Shown here: piece by piece, positions 14,673 through 22,573 of the stretch
How positions within the stretch are numbered: the first letter of the stretch is position 1
How the letters are laid out: each line of letters starts with the position of its first letter
NCBI GenBank assembly: GCA_964480915.1
Contig: CAYZRS010000068.1
Coordinates: 1 to 24,541 of the forward strand
From: CAWGCE01 sp964480915
GTDB taxonomy: Bacteria; Planctomycetota; Planctomycetia; Pirellulales; Pirellulaceae
DNA: 24,541 nt
Reading direction: 5' to 3'
Notes under the pieces: generated by a model
What the model was told of the DNA's origin: nothing
The model's database searches: none
What the model saw: only the letters and a program-made list of their open reading frames with translations
Translations under genes and position numbers: made by a program

Positions 14673-15425
14673 TCAGCGAACCCGACGATACCCGGCAAGG
14701 CCGACCAGCATGCTGGCGAACAAGACGAGAGAACTTGGTTCGGGGATCGTGATCGTCACGCCATTAAAGTCCTTCTTGGCGATGAACGCGGCTCCACCGT
14801 CAGCGGCTGCCGCTGTCAGTGTGTTGTCGATTGCGAATTCGATTTTGGTGGCGAATCCGTCGATGTTGTTATCGATCAGGAACTGGGAGATATCGATGTT
14901 CAGGACACCGGCCCATGGTTCGGCCGTGCTGATACCTTCGTCGTCCAGGCTAAACTCGCCCGAGCCGTCAGGTGTGAACGTCATGACGGCGCTTCCGTCG
15001 GGGACCACAGCTGGCATCCCGTTCAGTTCTAGGATGGTGAAGTTGACGGCGGTACCGACGGTCGCCAACGCTTGAGCATTTCCTAGCCCTGTTAGCGTGA
15101 AGTCACCGTTCTCTTCGATGATGACTTGCTCGATCGCAAACGAATTGTCGTTGCTCATCAATGTGAAATTGAGTTGAGCGTCAGTGATCTGACTTGGATT
15201 CGAGCCATCGGCTCCGGCGGTGAACATCGTTGGATCGAAATCCAATTTGTTGCCTGAGATATCGGGAGCACCAAACAGCATGTTCGGCGTCATCCTTGTG
15301 TCTTCTTGGATGTCGAGGTACATGACATCGTCGCCAACCAGATCACCGTACATGAACAGGTCGGCGCTGACCGTAGAGACGCAGAGCGTCAATGCGGTGA
15401 TAGCCAAAGCTATTTTCCTAATCAC
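14673..15425 (-). CDS. PEP-CTERM sorting-signal protein
   Basis: A 250-residue surface or secreted protein of unknown function. An N-terminal signal peptide MIRKIALAITALTLCVSTVSA (1-21) is followed by a beta-rich acidic region low in Cys. A C-terminal PEP-CTERM signal ends it: PEP at 228-230, a hydrophobic stretch LVLFASMLVGLAG, and the basic tail YRRVR. Proteins of this type are processed by an exosortase encoded elsewhere and usually attach to an extracellular polysaccharide matrix. The GTG start at 15425 is fixed by GGAGGA 7 nt upstream and by the signal peptide; a longer frame to 15500 reads through the leader. The gene is bracketed by a terminator downstream and a terminator-like hairpin in its leader. 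Confidence 0.9.
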   Translation of the reverse strand: MIRKIALAITALTLCVSTVSADLFMYGDLVGDDVMYLDIQEDTRMTPNMLFGAPDISGNKLDFDPTMFTAGADGSNPSQITDAQLNFTLMSNDNSFAIEQVIIEENGDFTLTGLGNAQALATVGTAVNFTILELNGMPAVVPDGSAVMTFTPDGSGEFSLDDEGISTAEPWAGVLNIDISQFLIDNNIDGFATKIEFAIDNTLTAAAADGGAAFIAKKDFNGVTITIPEPSSLVLFASMLVGLAGYRRVR

Positions 15426-15432
15426 AAGTTCT

Positions 15433-15438
15433 TCCTCC
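15433..15438 (-). promoter_or_regulatory. Ribosome binding site of the PEP-CTERM gene
   Basis: Read on the minus strand, GGAGGA lies 7 nt before the GTG at 15425. It is the strongest Shine-Dalgarno site in the window and decides the start. Confidence 0.85.
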
Positions 15439-15483
15439 ACAAATGAAAATAGGACCGCAACAAAGAGTGGGTGCGGAACAAAC

Positions 15484-15542
15484 AAAAAAAACGGAAACAA
15501 AGCGTGCGCCTACCAAATCGTAGGCACATGCTTTATTTCCGT
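15484..15542 (-). promoter_or_regulatory. Terminator-like hairpin in the PEP-CTERM leader (candidate attenuator)
   Basis: 15499-15513 pairs with 15520-15534 (15 pairs, two of them G-U) around a 6-nt loop. After one mismatch the stem continues with 15491-15497 and 15536-15542, giving about 22 pairs in all. On the minus strand it is followed at once by eight T (plus-strand A at 15484-15491). It has the form of an intrinsic terminator but lies about 58 nt upstream of the PEP-CTERM start, with no minus-strand gene upstream of it in the window. It may be a leader attenuator, or it may insulate the gene from upstream transcription. Confidence 0.6.
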
Positions 15543-15846
15543 TTAAATCGTCAGTGGCGTTTCTCGAAGGCCGAAGATGGGCGGGAAATGGACCCGCCAG
15601 ATTTACTGAGATTACATATATCCCAAGCTCGTGTCAACAAACTAATGACTGTTAGACCGTCGATCTCGAGATTGCCTAAATTAACAGGCGGGAAACACGC
15701 GAACTTTCGCCGTTCTCCTACGCAAAAATAGGAGATATCACCAAAAAAAGAACAAAAGATTGCAATGGGCAGCCGATTCGGTTACTTACTTACTGTGGGG
15801 GATAAGCTTATCGATTTTCAATCGTTTTCTAGATTATTGGCTTGCC
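15543..15846. other. Divergent intergenic region
   Basis: About 300 bp between the PEP-CTERM leader hairpin and the giant FG-GAP gene; it must hold promoters for both. It is more AT-rich than its neighbours. The giant gene's frame stays open to a TTG at 15760, but those 29 codons do not resemble the usual N-terminus. No sigma-54 (GG-N10-GC) or clear sigma-70 box was found. Confidence 0.45.
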
Positions 15847-18800
15847 ATGACTCGCGCGCGGAATTGGGCAGGACAGGCCCGATCGGTTCGGCAAATTCGT
15901 CTTCGTCTTGAATCGTTGGAAACACGACGATTACTGACCGTTGGTGATCTCGCCGCTGTTTGGGAAAGTCCGATTGAGACACCTCAATTCGGAGCCGAGG
16001 CGGGTTACAAGCTGAGCGCCGACGGCGATTTTGTGGCGATTTCGGCCCCGGGGGAGGATTTGGCCGGGCAGAACAATGCGGGCACGGTTCATATCTACGA
16101 CCGGCAGGCGAATTCGTTGCTCCGTTCGATCCCGAATCCTGTTCCTGCGAGTGGCGATCGGTTCGGTGATTCCGTGGCGATTTCCGGGAACACACTCGTC
16201 GTCGGTGTGCCTCTGGCAGATGTGACGGGCCCAGATTCGGGACGAGCCTACGTTTTCGACGTGGGAACGGGCGAGTTGAGCTACGCGATCGACAATCCGA
16301 CACCTTCCGGATTTGATTTCTTCGGAGCCGCCGTGGCTGTGGAGGGGGAATTCATAGTCGTTACGGCAACTTTGGACGACACCGCGAATATGAATTCCGG
16401 GGCCGGCTACGTGTTCGATCGGCAAACGGGCGCATTGCTTTGGGAATTGTCCAGTCCTTTGGCCAATATTGGGGACAACTTCGGCGCCTCCGTGTCTGTG
16501 GTCGGAAATCGAATTGCGGTCGGCGTCCCACTGTCCGATACCGGGGCCGGGTCGGTTGAGCTGTTCTTTGCCGACACTGGCATGCATGAACGAACGATTG
16601 AGAATCCGACTCCCGAAGATTTTGAGTTCTTTGGGCAGGCCATTGATCTTTCCGGCGAGTCATTGGTGGTTGGAGCGCACAGCGAAAATAGCGGCGCTGT
16701 CAACAGCGGCGCCGCTTACCTATTCGAGGCGGCCACGGGAGCACTCAGTCAAACGCTTCTGAATCCACAACCGGCGCTGGCCGACAACTTCGGATTTGCT
16801 GTTGCGCTCGATAACGAAACGGTTGTCATTGGCGCTCACCGAGACAATACCGGCGCCAATGACGCCGGCAGTCTCTACCGATTTAACGCCATCACCGGTT
16901 CGTTGGAGCAGACGATCGCCAATCCGGATCCAGACGCATTCGATTACTTTGGCAGGGATGTCGAGGTCGTCGGCGACGAAATCGTCGCAGGCGCCTACTG
17001 GGACGATACTCAAATCCAGGATGGTGGCGCGGCCTACTTTTTTGATGCGACGACGGGTGGCATCCATGAGACGTTCTTTTCTCCAACCGATTCGTCTTAC
17101 GATTTTTTCGGTCAGTCGGTTGCGACGGCCCAGGGGCTGTTGGCAGTCGGTGTCAAATTGGACGACAGCGGAGCGTTGGATTCTGGCAGCGTTCAAATCT
17201 ACGACACGCAGACTCACACCTATTTGTCTTCCATTGAGAATCCCCTGCCGGCTGCCGGCGACAACTTTGGGGCCAGCGTGGCGCTTCACAATGGATTCCT
17301 TGTTGTCGGGGCGCCTCGTTCCGATGCGGGTGGTATCGATGCAGGGCAGGCCTACGTGTTTGACGCGACCAGCGGTGCGTTAATGCACACGCTTCAACAT
17401 CCGCAGCCGAATGCTCTCGATAATTTCGGCGCTGCGTTGGCGCTTCATGGAGACTACATCGTCGTTGGGGCGCCCGGGAGTGACATCAATGCCCAAGATA
17501 CGGGTGCCGCCTACGTTTTTGATACACAGAATGGCAGCTACCTAGCGACGATTGCGAATCCTTCTGCCGGGGATTTCGATGGTTTCGGGAGTGCCCTGTC
17601 GGTCGACGGAGACCTCGTTGTCATTGGCGCCAGTTTCGACGATTCCCAAGCAACGGACGGCGGTGCTGCTCACGTGTTTGACCTGACGACCGCAGCGCTT
17701 GTCAGTACGCTTGTCGATCCGTTTCCTGTGGCCGAAGACCTTTTCGGCCAATCTGTGACGATTCATGATTCGGTCGTCGTCGTCGGGGCGCCTCGGAAAG
17801 ACGTGGGGGGCATCGATGCGGGTGCTGTCCATGTCTTCGATGCACTCGCGGGGACGCATGTGCGTACCATTTCGAGCCCGATTCCGGCGGTGGGAGGGTT
17901 CTTTGGCAGTGCTTTGTCGAGCAACCACAACTTAATTGCGGTCGGTTCGAGTCGCGAAGATACAACGTCTCCTGACGCGGGGGCCGCTTATCTCTTCGAT
18001 AGCGTCACGGGCAACTTCGTCGAACGGCTCGAGCACGATCAGCCTGCGAGTTTTGACAATTTTGGATTCTCGATTTCGGTCAGCGATGATGTGGTGGCCG
18101 TCGGAGCTCCGCTCGTCGACGGTCTGACGGTCGATCGGGGGGCGGTTTACTTGTATGCGGCGTACAGCAACGCCGCGCCGAATGCCAGCGCGGGCGGCCC
18201 CTACCTTGGACAAGAAGGTTCGTCGATCGTGCTTGACGCCAGTGCAAGTTCGGATGCTCACGATGAGAATTCGGAACTGTTGTTCGAATGGGACTTGGAT
18301 TATGACGGGATGACGTTTGACGTTAACGTTACCGGTGAATCGCCCGCAGTCGCATTCGACGATGATTTTCCTCTGCGAACGATCGCAGTCCGTGTCACCG
18401 ATTCGGGCGGCATGTTCTCGATCGCTCAGACCGATCTCGAGGTAACGAATGTCGCCCCGACGATCACCGCATCGAATGCGAGTATTAACGTCGACGAGGG
18501 CGCGTCAGCGACGAATTCCGGAACGTTTACTGATCCGAGCCTCGATACATTGACCCTGTCGGCCAGCGTCGGACAAGTGATCGATCTGGGGAATGGTGCT
18601 TGGGATTGGTCGTGGGATACGAGTGACGGTCCGAGCGATTCGCAACTGGTCGAGATCACCGCGACCGATGATGACGGCGCCAGTGCGGTCGTCATGTTTG
18701 ATCTCCATGTGGCCAATATCGATCCGGAATTGTCGATCGATGAAGCCGACCTGTTGGCGTTTGTCGGTACGCTGGCCACGAATGGAGGCAGCTATTTCGA

Positions 18801-19935
18801 CCCGGGTGCGGACGAAGTCTCTCTTTCGGCATCGCTGGGCGACTTAGTCGACAACGCCGATGGCACTTGGACTTGGACGGCCGACACGACACTGCTTGCG
18901 AATGCCCAATCGGTGACCATTACCGCGACCGATGACGACGGCGCATCGGTCATGCAATCCTTCGAATTGCGCGTCGGAAATATCTTAGCCAATCAGACAA
19001 GTATCGAGGTGGACGAAGGTTCGCTCGCTCAGTTGGACGGCATTTATCTCGTGCCCGGCGCCGGCACCGTGACGCTTTCAGCCTCGGTCGGCGCCGTCGT
19101 TGACCATCTCGACGGCACGTGGAGTTGGTCTCTGGCGGCAGCCGACGGTCCGGCCGATGAGACGGTTACGATCACGGCCCAGTATTCGACGGGCGAAACC
19201 GAGGCAACCGATTTTCAATTGGTCACCCTGAATCTGGCGCCGACTTTGACGGTCGCTGCGCCGATCGTGGAAGTACCGGAAGGCAGTCAGGCCGCGAATG
19301 CTGGAATGGTGTTGGATGCGGGAGATGACACGGTCTCGTTAACGGCGTCGCTGGGAGCGGTCGTTGACAATGGGGATGGCACGTGGAACTGGACATGGGA
19401 CACTCAAAATGGTCCCCAGCAGTCCACCACCGTGACGATCACCGCGACCGATAGCGATGGCGCACCGACGGACGTGAATTTTGAATTGGTGGTATCGAAT
19501 GCAACCCCGATCATCGGCGCGAGCAATGATGCTTTGGAGGTATTCCGAGGTGCGCTGGCGACGAATTCGGGTACGTTCGCTGACGTGGGTACCGATGTAC
19601 TAACGCTTTCGGCGAACATCGGGGTCGTTGTCGACAATGGTGACGGGACTTGGGATTGGTCTTGGACGGCGGTCGGCAAACGAGATCGGACGGTCACGAT
19701 CACGGTGACCGACAGTGACGGCGCGACCAGCCAAACCGTCTTCAGCGTTTCCGTGCGAGGCCCGGCCGCCGACTCGACTTCATCCGGCGGCGATGTGTCC
19801 ATTCCAGGGTCGTCACCGATGGTGTCCCACGGTGCAAATGGGACGAACGTTTTGGATTCGCTGTGGGCCTGGTTCGGTGATGACCAGGATTCGTCGGACG
19901 AAGGGGCCTGGTATCACGAAGGCCTGCGTCAGTGA
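15847..19935 (+). CDS. Giant exported FG-GAP / PKD / Ig-like repeat protein
   Basis: 1362 residues. The N-terminus (MTRARNW..., then LESLETRRLLT near 23-33) is Arg-rich, carries the planctomycete LExLExRRLL motif and has no hydrophobic signal peptide. Residues about 42-775 are fourteen FG-GAP-type repeats of about 52 residues, each with FG, a VVVGAP-like strand, Asp-rich loop, GAAYVFD and TG. A PKD-like domain (about 776-868, GGPYLGQEGSSIVLDAS) follows. Then come five Ig-like repeats of about 87 residues (870-1305), each with TLSAS-G-VVDNGDGTW and TITATDDDGA. No transmembrane helix, LPXTG, PEP-CTERM or dockerin is visible at the acidic C-terminus. It is probably an adhesin-like or matrix protein (inference). 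The ATG at 15847 is chosen by the motif; no Shine-Dalgarno is seen. Confidence 0.85.
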   Translation: MTRARNWAGQARSVRQIRLRLESLETRRLLTVGDLAAVWESPIETPQFGAEAGYKLSADGDFVAISAPGEDLAGQNNAGTVHIYDRQANSLLRSIPNPVPASGDRFGDSVAISGNTLVVGVPLADVTGPDSGRAYVFDVGTGELSYAIDNPTPSGFDFFGAAVAVEGEFIVVTATLDDTANMNSGAGYVFDRQTGALLWELSSPLANIGDNFGASVSVVGNRIAVGVPLSDTGAGSVELFFADTGMHERTIENPTPEDFEFFGQAIDLSGESLVVGAHSENSGAVNSGAAYLFEAATGALSQTLLNPQPALADNFGFAVALDNETVVIGAHRDNTGANDAGSLYRFNAITGSLEQTIANPDPDAFDYFGRDVEVVGDEIVAGAYWDDTQIQDGGAAYFFDATTGGIHETFFSPTDSSYDFFGQSVATAQGLLAVGVKLDDSGALDSGSVQIYDTQTHTYLSSIENPLPAAGDNFGASVALHNGFLVVGAPRSDAGGIDAGQAYVFDATSGALMHTLQHPQPNALDNFGAALALHGDYIVVGAPGSDINAQDTGAAYVFDTQNGSYLATIANPSAGDFDGFGSALSVDGDLVVIGASFDDSQATDGGAAHVFDLTTAALVSTLVDPFPVAEDLFGQSVTIHDSVVVVGAPRKDVGGIDAGAVHVFDALAGTHVRTISSPIPAVGGFFGSALSSNHNLIAVGSSREDTTSPDAGAAYLFDSVTGNFVERLEHDQPASFDNFGFSISVSDDVVAVGAPLVDGLTVDRGAVYLYAAYSNAAPNASAGGPYLGQEGSSIVLDASASSDAHDENSELLFEWDLDYDGMTFDVNVTGESPAVAFDDDFPLRTIAVRVTDSGGMFSIAQTDLEVTNVAPTITASNASINVDEGASATNSGTFTDPSLDTLTLSASVGQVIDLGNGAWDWSWDTSDGPSDSQLVEITATDDDGASAVVMFDLHVANIDPELSIDEADLLAFVGTLATNGGSYFDPGADEVSLSASLGDLVDNADGTWTWTADTTLLANAQSVTITATDDDGASVMQSFELRVGNILANQTSIEVDEGSLAQLDGIYLVPGAGTVTLSASVGAVVDHLDGTWSWSLAAADGPADETVTITAQYSTGETEATDFQLVTLNLAPTLTVAAPIVEVPEGSQAANAGMVLDAGDDTVSLTASLGAVVDNGDGTWNWTWDTQNGPQQSTTVTITATDSDGAPTDVNFELVVSNATPIIGASNDALEVFRGALATNSGTFADVGTDVLTLSANIGVVVDNGDGTWDWSWTAVGKRDRTVTITVTDSDGATSQTVFSVSVRGPAADSTSSGGDVSIPGSSPMVSHGANGTNVLDSLWAWFGDDQDSSDEGAWYHEGLRQ

Positions 19936-19955
19936 CGAAGTGCTCCCTGGGGAAT

Positions 19956-19978
19956 CGTGGAGTCGCGGAATCTCCACG
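19956..19978 (+). terminator. Weak hairpin after the giant gene, possible terminator
   Basis: CGTGGAG (19956-19962) pairs with CTCCACG (19972-19978) around a 9-nt loop, 20 bp past the stop codon. There is no T-run (GGTGTCTTC follows), so termination is uncertain. Confidence 0.35.
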
Positions 19979-20082
19979 GGTGTCTTCATTCCGCCAGTTC
20001 GATCCGTGGCAAATCATCACCGGCTGTCACCTTGTAAGGCTGTAAAAAGCCTGTTTTCGAGCGCCGGATATCTCTTGGCCCT

Positions 20083-20108
20083 CTTAGCCATCGTCCGAAT
20101 TGGCTAAG
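20083..20108 (+). promoter_or_regulatory. Inverted repeat before the histidine kinase gene
   Basis: CTTAGCCA (20083-20090) and TGGCTAAG (20101-20108) are perfect inverted repeats with a 10-bp spacer, ending 8 bp before the kinase ATG. The 18-bp centre-to-centre spacing could suit a dimeric DNA-binding protein. As RNA the same sequence would form a hairpin beside the start codon. Either role is inference. Confidence 0.45.
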
Positions 20109-20116
20109 CTGGAGTC

Positions 20117-20884
20117 ATGTTTGACAACCCGGCTCATGAAAACGAATTAACGCAGCGGCTCCGCGAACAATACAACGACATTGCTCAGTTGGCGGGTGAA
20201 CTTGCGCACGAAATCAAGAACCCGTTGTCGGTCATTGGCATGAACATGCAGTTGCTAGCCGAAGACCTTGGGGAAGCAACGACGCCGACCGAGCGACGTG
20301 CGCTACAGAAAGTCGACATTGTCCAAGCGCAGTGTCTGCGATTACAGAATTTGCTGGATGACTTCTTGAATTTTGCCAAAGTGAGGCAACTGAAGATGTT
20401 GCCTGGCAGTTTGAATGAGCACGTCGACCGAGTGCTCAATCTCTATGAAGCGCAAGCGGCCGAGCAAAACATCGACATCATCCGCTATCTCGATCCGGAA
20501 TTACCTTCGATCCAATTGGATGTGCCGACCTTGGAGGCGGCGTTGGTCAACCTCGTAAAGAATGCGGTCGAAGCGATGCCGACAGGAGGCCAGTTGACGG
20601 CTCGCACGCGTTTGACGCGAACCGGGGTTGCGCTCGATCTGATTGATACCGGCAAGGGGATGGAGCAAGAGACGGCGATTCGTATGTTTGAGCCGTTCTA
20701 CACAACGAAGGATGGGGGATCGGGTCTGGGGCTCCCCATGGCCAAAAAAGGGATCGAGGCACACGGCGCATTGATTAACGTGCAGAGCGCGGTGGAGCGT
20801 GGTACTCAGTTCACTCTCGAATTCCCGATGCCCTCTCGTTTGACCGGAAGCGAAGAATCGGCAGCTGGCGAGACGACAGACTGA
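20117..20884 (+). CDS. Soluble NtrB-like sensor histidine kinase
   Basis: 255-residue kinase that autophosphorylates and should pass phosphate to the response regulator encoded 64 bp downstream. The H-box LAHEIKNPLSVI places the phospho-acceptor at His31. The ATPase has an N-box NLVKNAVEAMP (Asn149), G1 DTGKGM (177-182), F-box FEPFYTTK and G2 GSGLGL (201-206). Only about 25 residues precede the H-box. There is no PAS, GAF, HAMP or membrane segment, so the signal must come from the core itself or from a partner protein. The start ATG at 20117 has a GGAG only 2 nt upstream, too close to be ideal, and a perfect inverted repeat ends 8 bp before it. It is probably co-transcribed with the regulator. 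Confidence 0.9.
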   Translation: MFDNPAHENELTQRLREQYNDIAQLAGELAHEIKNPLSVIGMNMQLLAEDLGEATTPTERRALQKVDIVQAQCLRLQNLLDDFLNFAKVRQLKMLPGSLNEHVDRVLNLYEAQAAEQNIDIIRYLDPELPSIQLDVPTLEAALVNLVKNAVEAMPTGGQLTARTRLTRTGVALDLIDTGKGMEQETAIRMFEPFYTTKDGGSGLGLPMAKKGIEAHGALINVQSAVERGTQFTLEFPMPSRLTGSEESAAGETTD

Positions 20885-20948
20885 ACGGAACCGGGATGGA
20901 CCGCTTACCCCCTTGCCATCGGTAGGGCGTGAGGTGTCCAATTAATGC

Positions 20949-22379
20949 ATGAGTCCAGCTAAAAACGAAGCAAACGCCGATTCCGATATCGCAGGGCCCA
21001 CTGCGACCGCGGCGCGTATCCTGCTTGTCGACAACGACAAAAGTCATGCGATGGCGATGAAGGAAACGCTTGACCGGGTCGGTTACCCTTGCGAAATGGC
21101 CACTTCGGGACCGGATGGTGCCAAAGCGATCGGGCAGGGCGATTTTGACATCGTCATTACCGATCTGATGATGAACGAGATTGATGGCATGGAGATCTTG
21201 GCACGTGCCAAAGAACAGCTGCCCGATTGTCACGTCATCATGGTGACCGGCCACGCGTCCGTGCCGCGCGCGGTCGAGGCGATGCAGCACGGCGCATTCA
21301 ACTTTCTCGAGAAGCCGCTCAATCTTGACAAGCTGCGGGCCGTAACGGCGAAAGCGGCTGAGGCGGTGGCCCTCCAGCAAACCAACACCGCGCTGCGCCA
21401 GCGACTGGACGACAAGTTTGGTTTCGAAGGGATCGTCTACGCCAGCGACAAGATGGCGAAGGTCATCGAACGTGTGAAGCGTGTGGCCGAAACAGATGCC
21501 AGTGTCTTGATCGTGGGTGAGACCGGTACGGGGAAAGAGTTGATCGCGCAAGCGATTCATCAAAACAGTCGCCGGAAGAAGAAGCCGTTCGTACCACTCA
21601 ATTGCGCCGCGCTCTCTGAGCACTTGCTGGAAAGCGAATTGTTTGGTCACGTGCGAGGCGCCTTCACCGATGCGGCGGCCGATCGAGTTGGCCGTTTTGA
21701 ATACGCGCATGGCGGTACGTTGTTTCTCGACGAAGTCGGTGACACGCCGATGCCGACTCAGATCAAACTGCTGCGCGTGCTCGAGAATGGCGAGATCACT
21801 CGTATTGGCGAGAACAAACCGGTCGACGTGAACGTTCGCATCCTCTCGGCGACGAATCGAGACCTGGACGATCTGATTGAAGCGGGCGACTTTCGTCGCG
21901 ATTTGTATCATCGTCTGAAGGTGGTCACCGTCATGTTGCCTCCACTGCGCGATCGCCGCGAAGATATCGTGCCGCTCGTCGATCATTTCCGAAAGCTGTT
22001 CAGCAAGAAGCATGGCAAGTCGATTAAGGGCATTGCGGGTGATGTCCGCAAGAAGCTGTTCGATTTGGAATGGCCGGGCAACGTTCGGCAGCTGGGCAAT
22101 GCGGTCGAAAGCATGGTCGCTGTCGACACCGATGGGATGCTGGAAATGGACGACTTTCCTTTTGATCTTCTCGATGAAGCCGAATCGAATGAACTCCAAA
22201 CCTCTGAAGCGGGCGGCAGCGGGCCGCATCACCTTGTCGGAAAATCGATGGACGATATTCAGCGTTGGGCGATCGAACAGACTTTGCAGCTCACTGGCGG
22301 GAACCGAGAAGAGACGGCCAAAATTCTGGGAATCGGCGCTCGTACCTTGTACCGCAAGTTAAAGGAGTATGGCGAATAG
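20949..22379 (+). CDS. NtrC-family sigma-54-dependent response regulator
   Basis: 476 residues, the normal length for the family. The receiver domain (about 22-135) has the acidic pair in VDND, phospho-acceptor Asp72 in VITDLMM, Thr100 and Lys122. The AAA+ domain (about 160-390) has Walker A GETGTGKE (190-197), Walker B TLFLDE (257-262) and the arginine-finger region FRRDLYHRL (316-324). A Fis-type helix-turn-helix ends the protein (GNREETAKILGIGARTLYRKLK, 451-472). It activates sigma-54 RNA polymerase by ATP hydrolysis. The sigma-contacting loop reads GAFTDA (237-242) instead of GAFTGA. Partnership with the upstream kinase is inferred from adjacency. Target genes are unknown; no sigma-54 promoter was recognised in the window. 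Confidence 0.93.
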   Translation: MSPAKNEANADSDIAGPTATAARILLVDNDKSHAMAMKETLDRVGYPCEMATSGPDGAKAIGQGDFDIVITDLMMNEIDGMEILARAKEQLPDCHVIMVTGHASVPRAVEAMQHGAFNFLEKPLNLDKLRAVTAKAAEAVALQQTNTALRQRLDDKFGFEGIVYASDKMAKVIERVKRVAETDASVLIVGETGTGKELIAQAIHQNSRRKKKPFVPLNCAALSEHLLESELFGHVRGAFTDAAADRVGRFEYAHGGTLFLDEVGDTPMPTQIKLLRVLENGEITRIGENKPVDVNVRILSATNRDLDDLIEAGDFRRDLYHRLKVVTVMLPPLRDRREDIVPLVDHFRKLFSKKHGKSIKGIAGDVRKKLFDLEWPGNVRQLGNAVESMVAVDTDGMLEMDDFPFDLLDEAESNELQTSEAGGSGPHHLVGKSMDDIQRWAIEQTLQLTGGNREETAKILGIGARTLYRKLKEYGE

Positions 22380-22573
22380 CGCGGGGAATGACGGTTGGGG
22401 GAAGGCGACGGCCTGCCGACCGAGGACAACGGTCCCCGTTTTGTCTGATGGGAGTTGGCAAGAGAACCCTGTGCGGTGAGAATGCGTACCGCCTGGAGGG
22501 TTGTTGATTCGCCCCCAGTTTTTCACCCGCCTCTTTCTTCTGCTTTTTCACTTGCGTGACAGGATCGGAACGG

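Noticed and set aside
15520..15540. Possible sigma-54 promoter (GGCAC followed by TTT) upstream of the PEP-CTERM and giant genes
   Set aside because: The required GG-N10-GC spacing is not met, and the bases belong to the terminator-like hairpin.
20075..20090. Possible sigma-54 promoter (TTGGCC...AGCC) before the kinase gene
   Set aside because: Spacing between GG and GC is 8, not 10, and the surrounding consensus is poor.
20811..22232. Long minus-strand open frame (473 codons) opposite the response regulator
   Set aside because: The plus strand encodes a complete NtrC-family protein with all motifs; the antisense frame is a codon-bias shadow rich in His and Arg.
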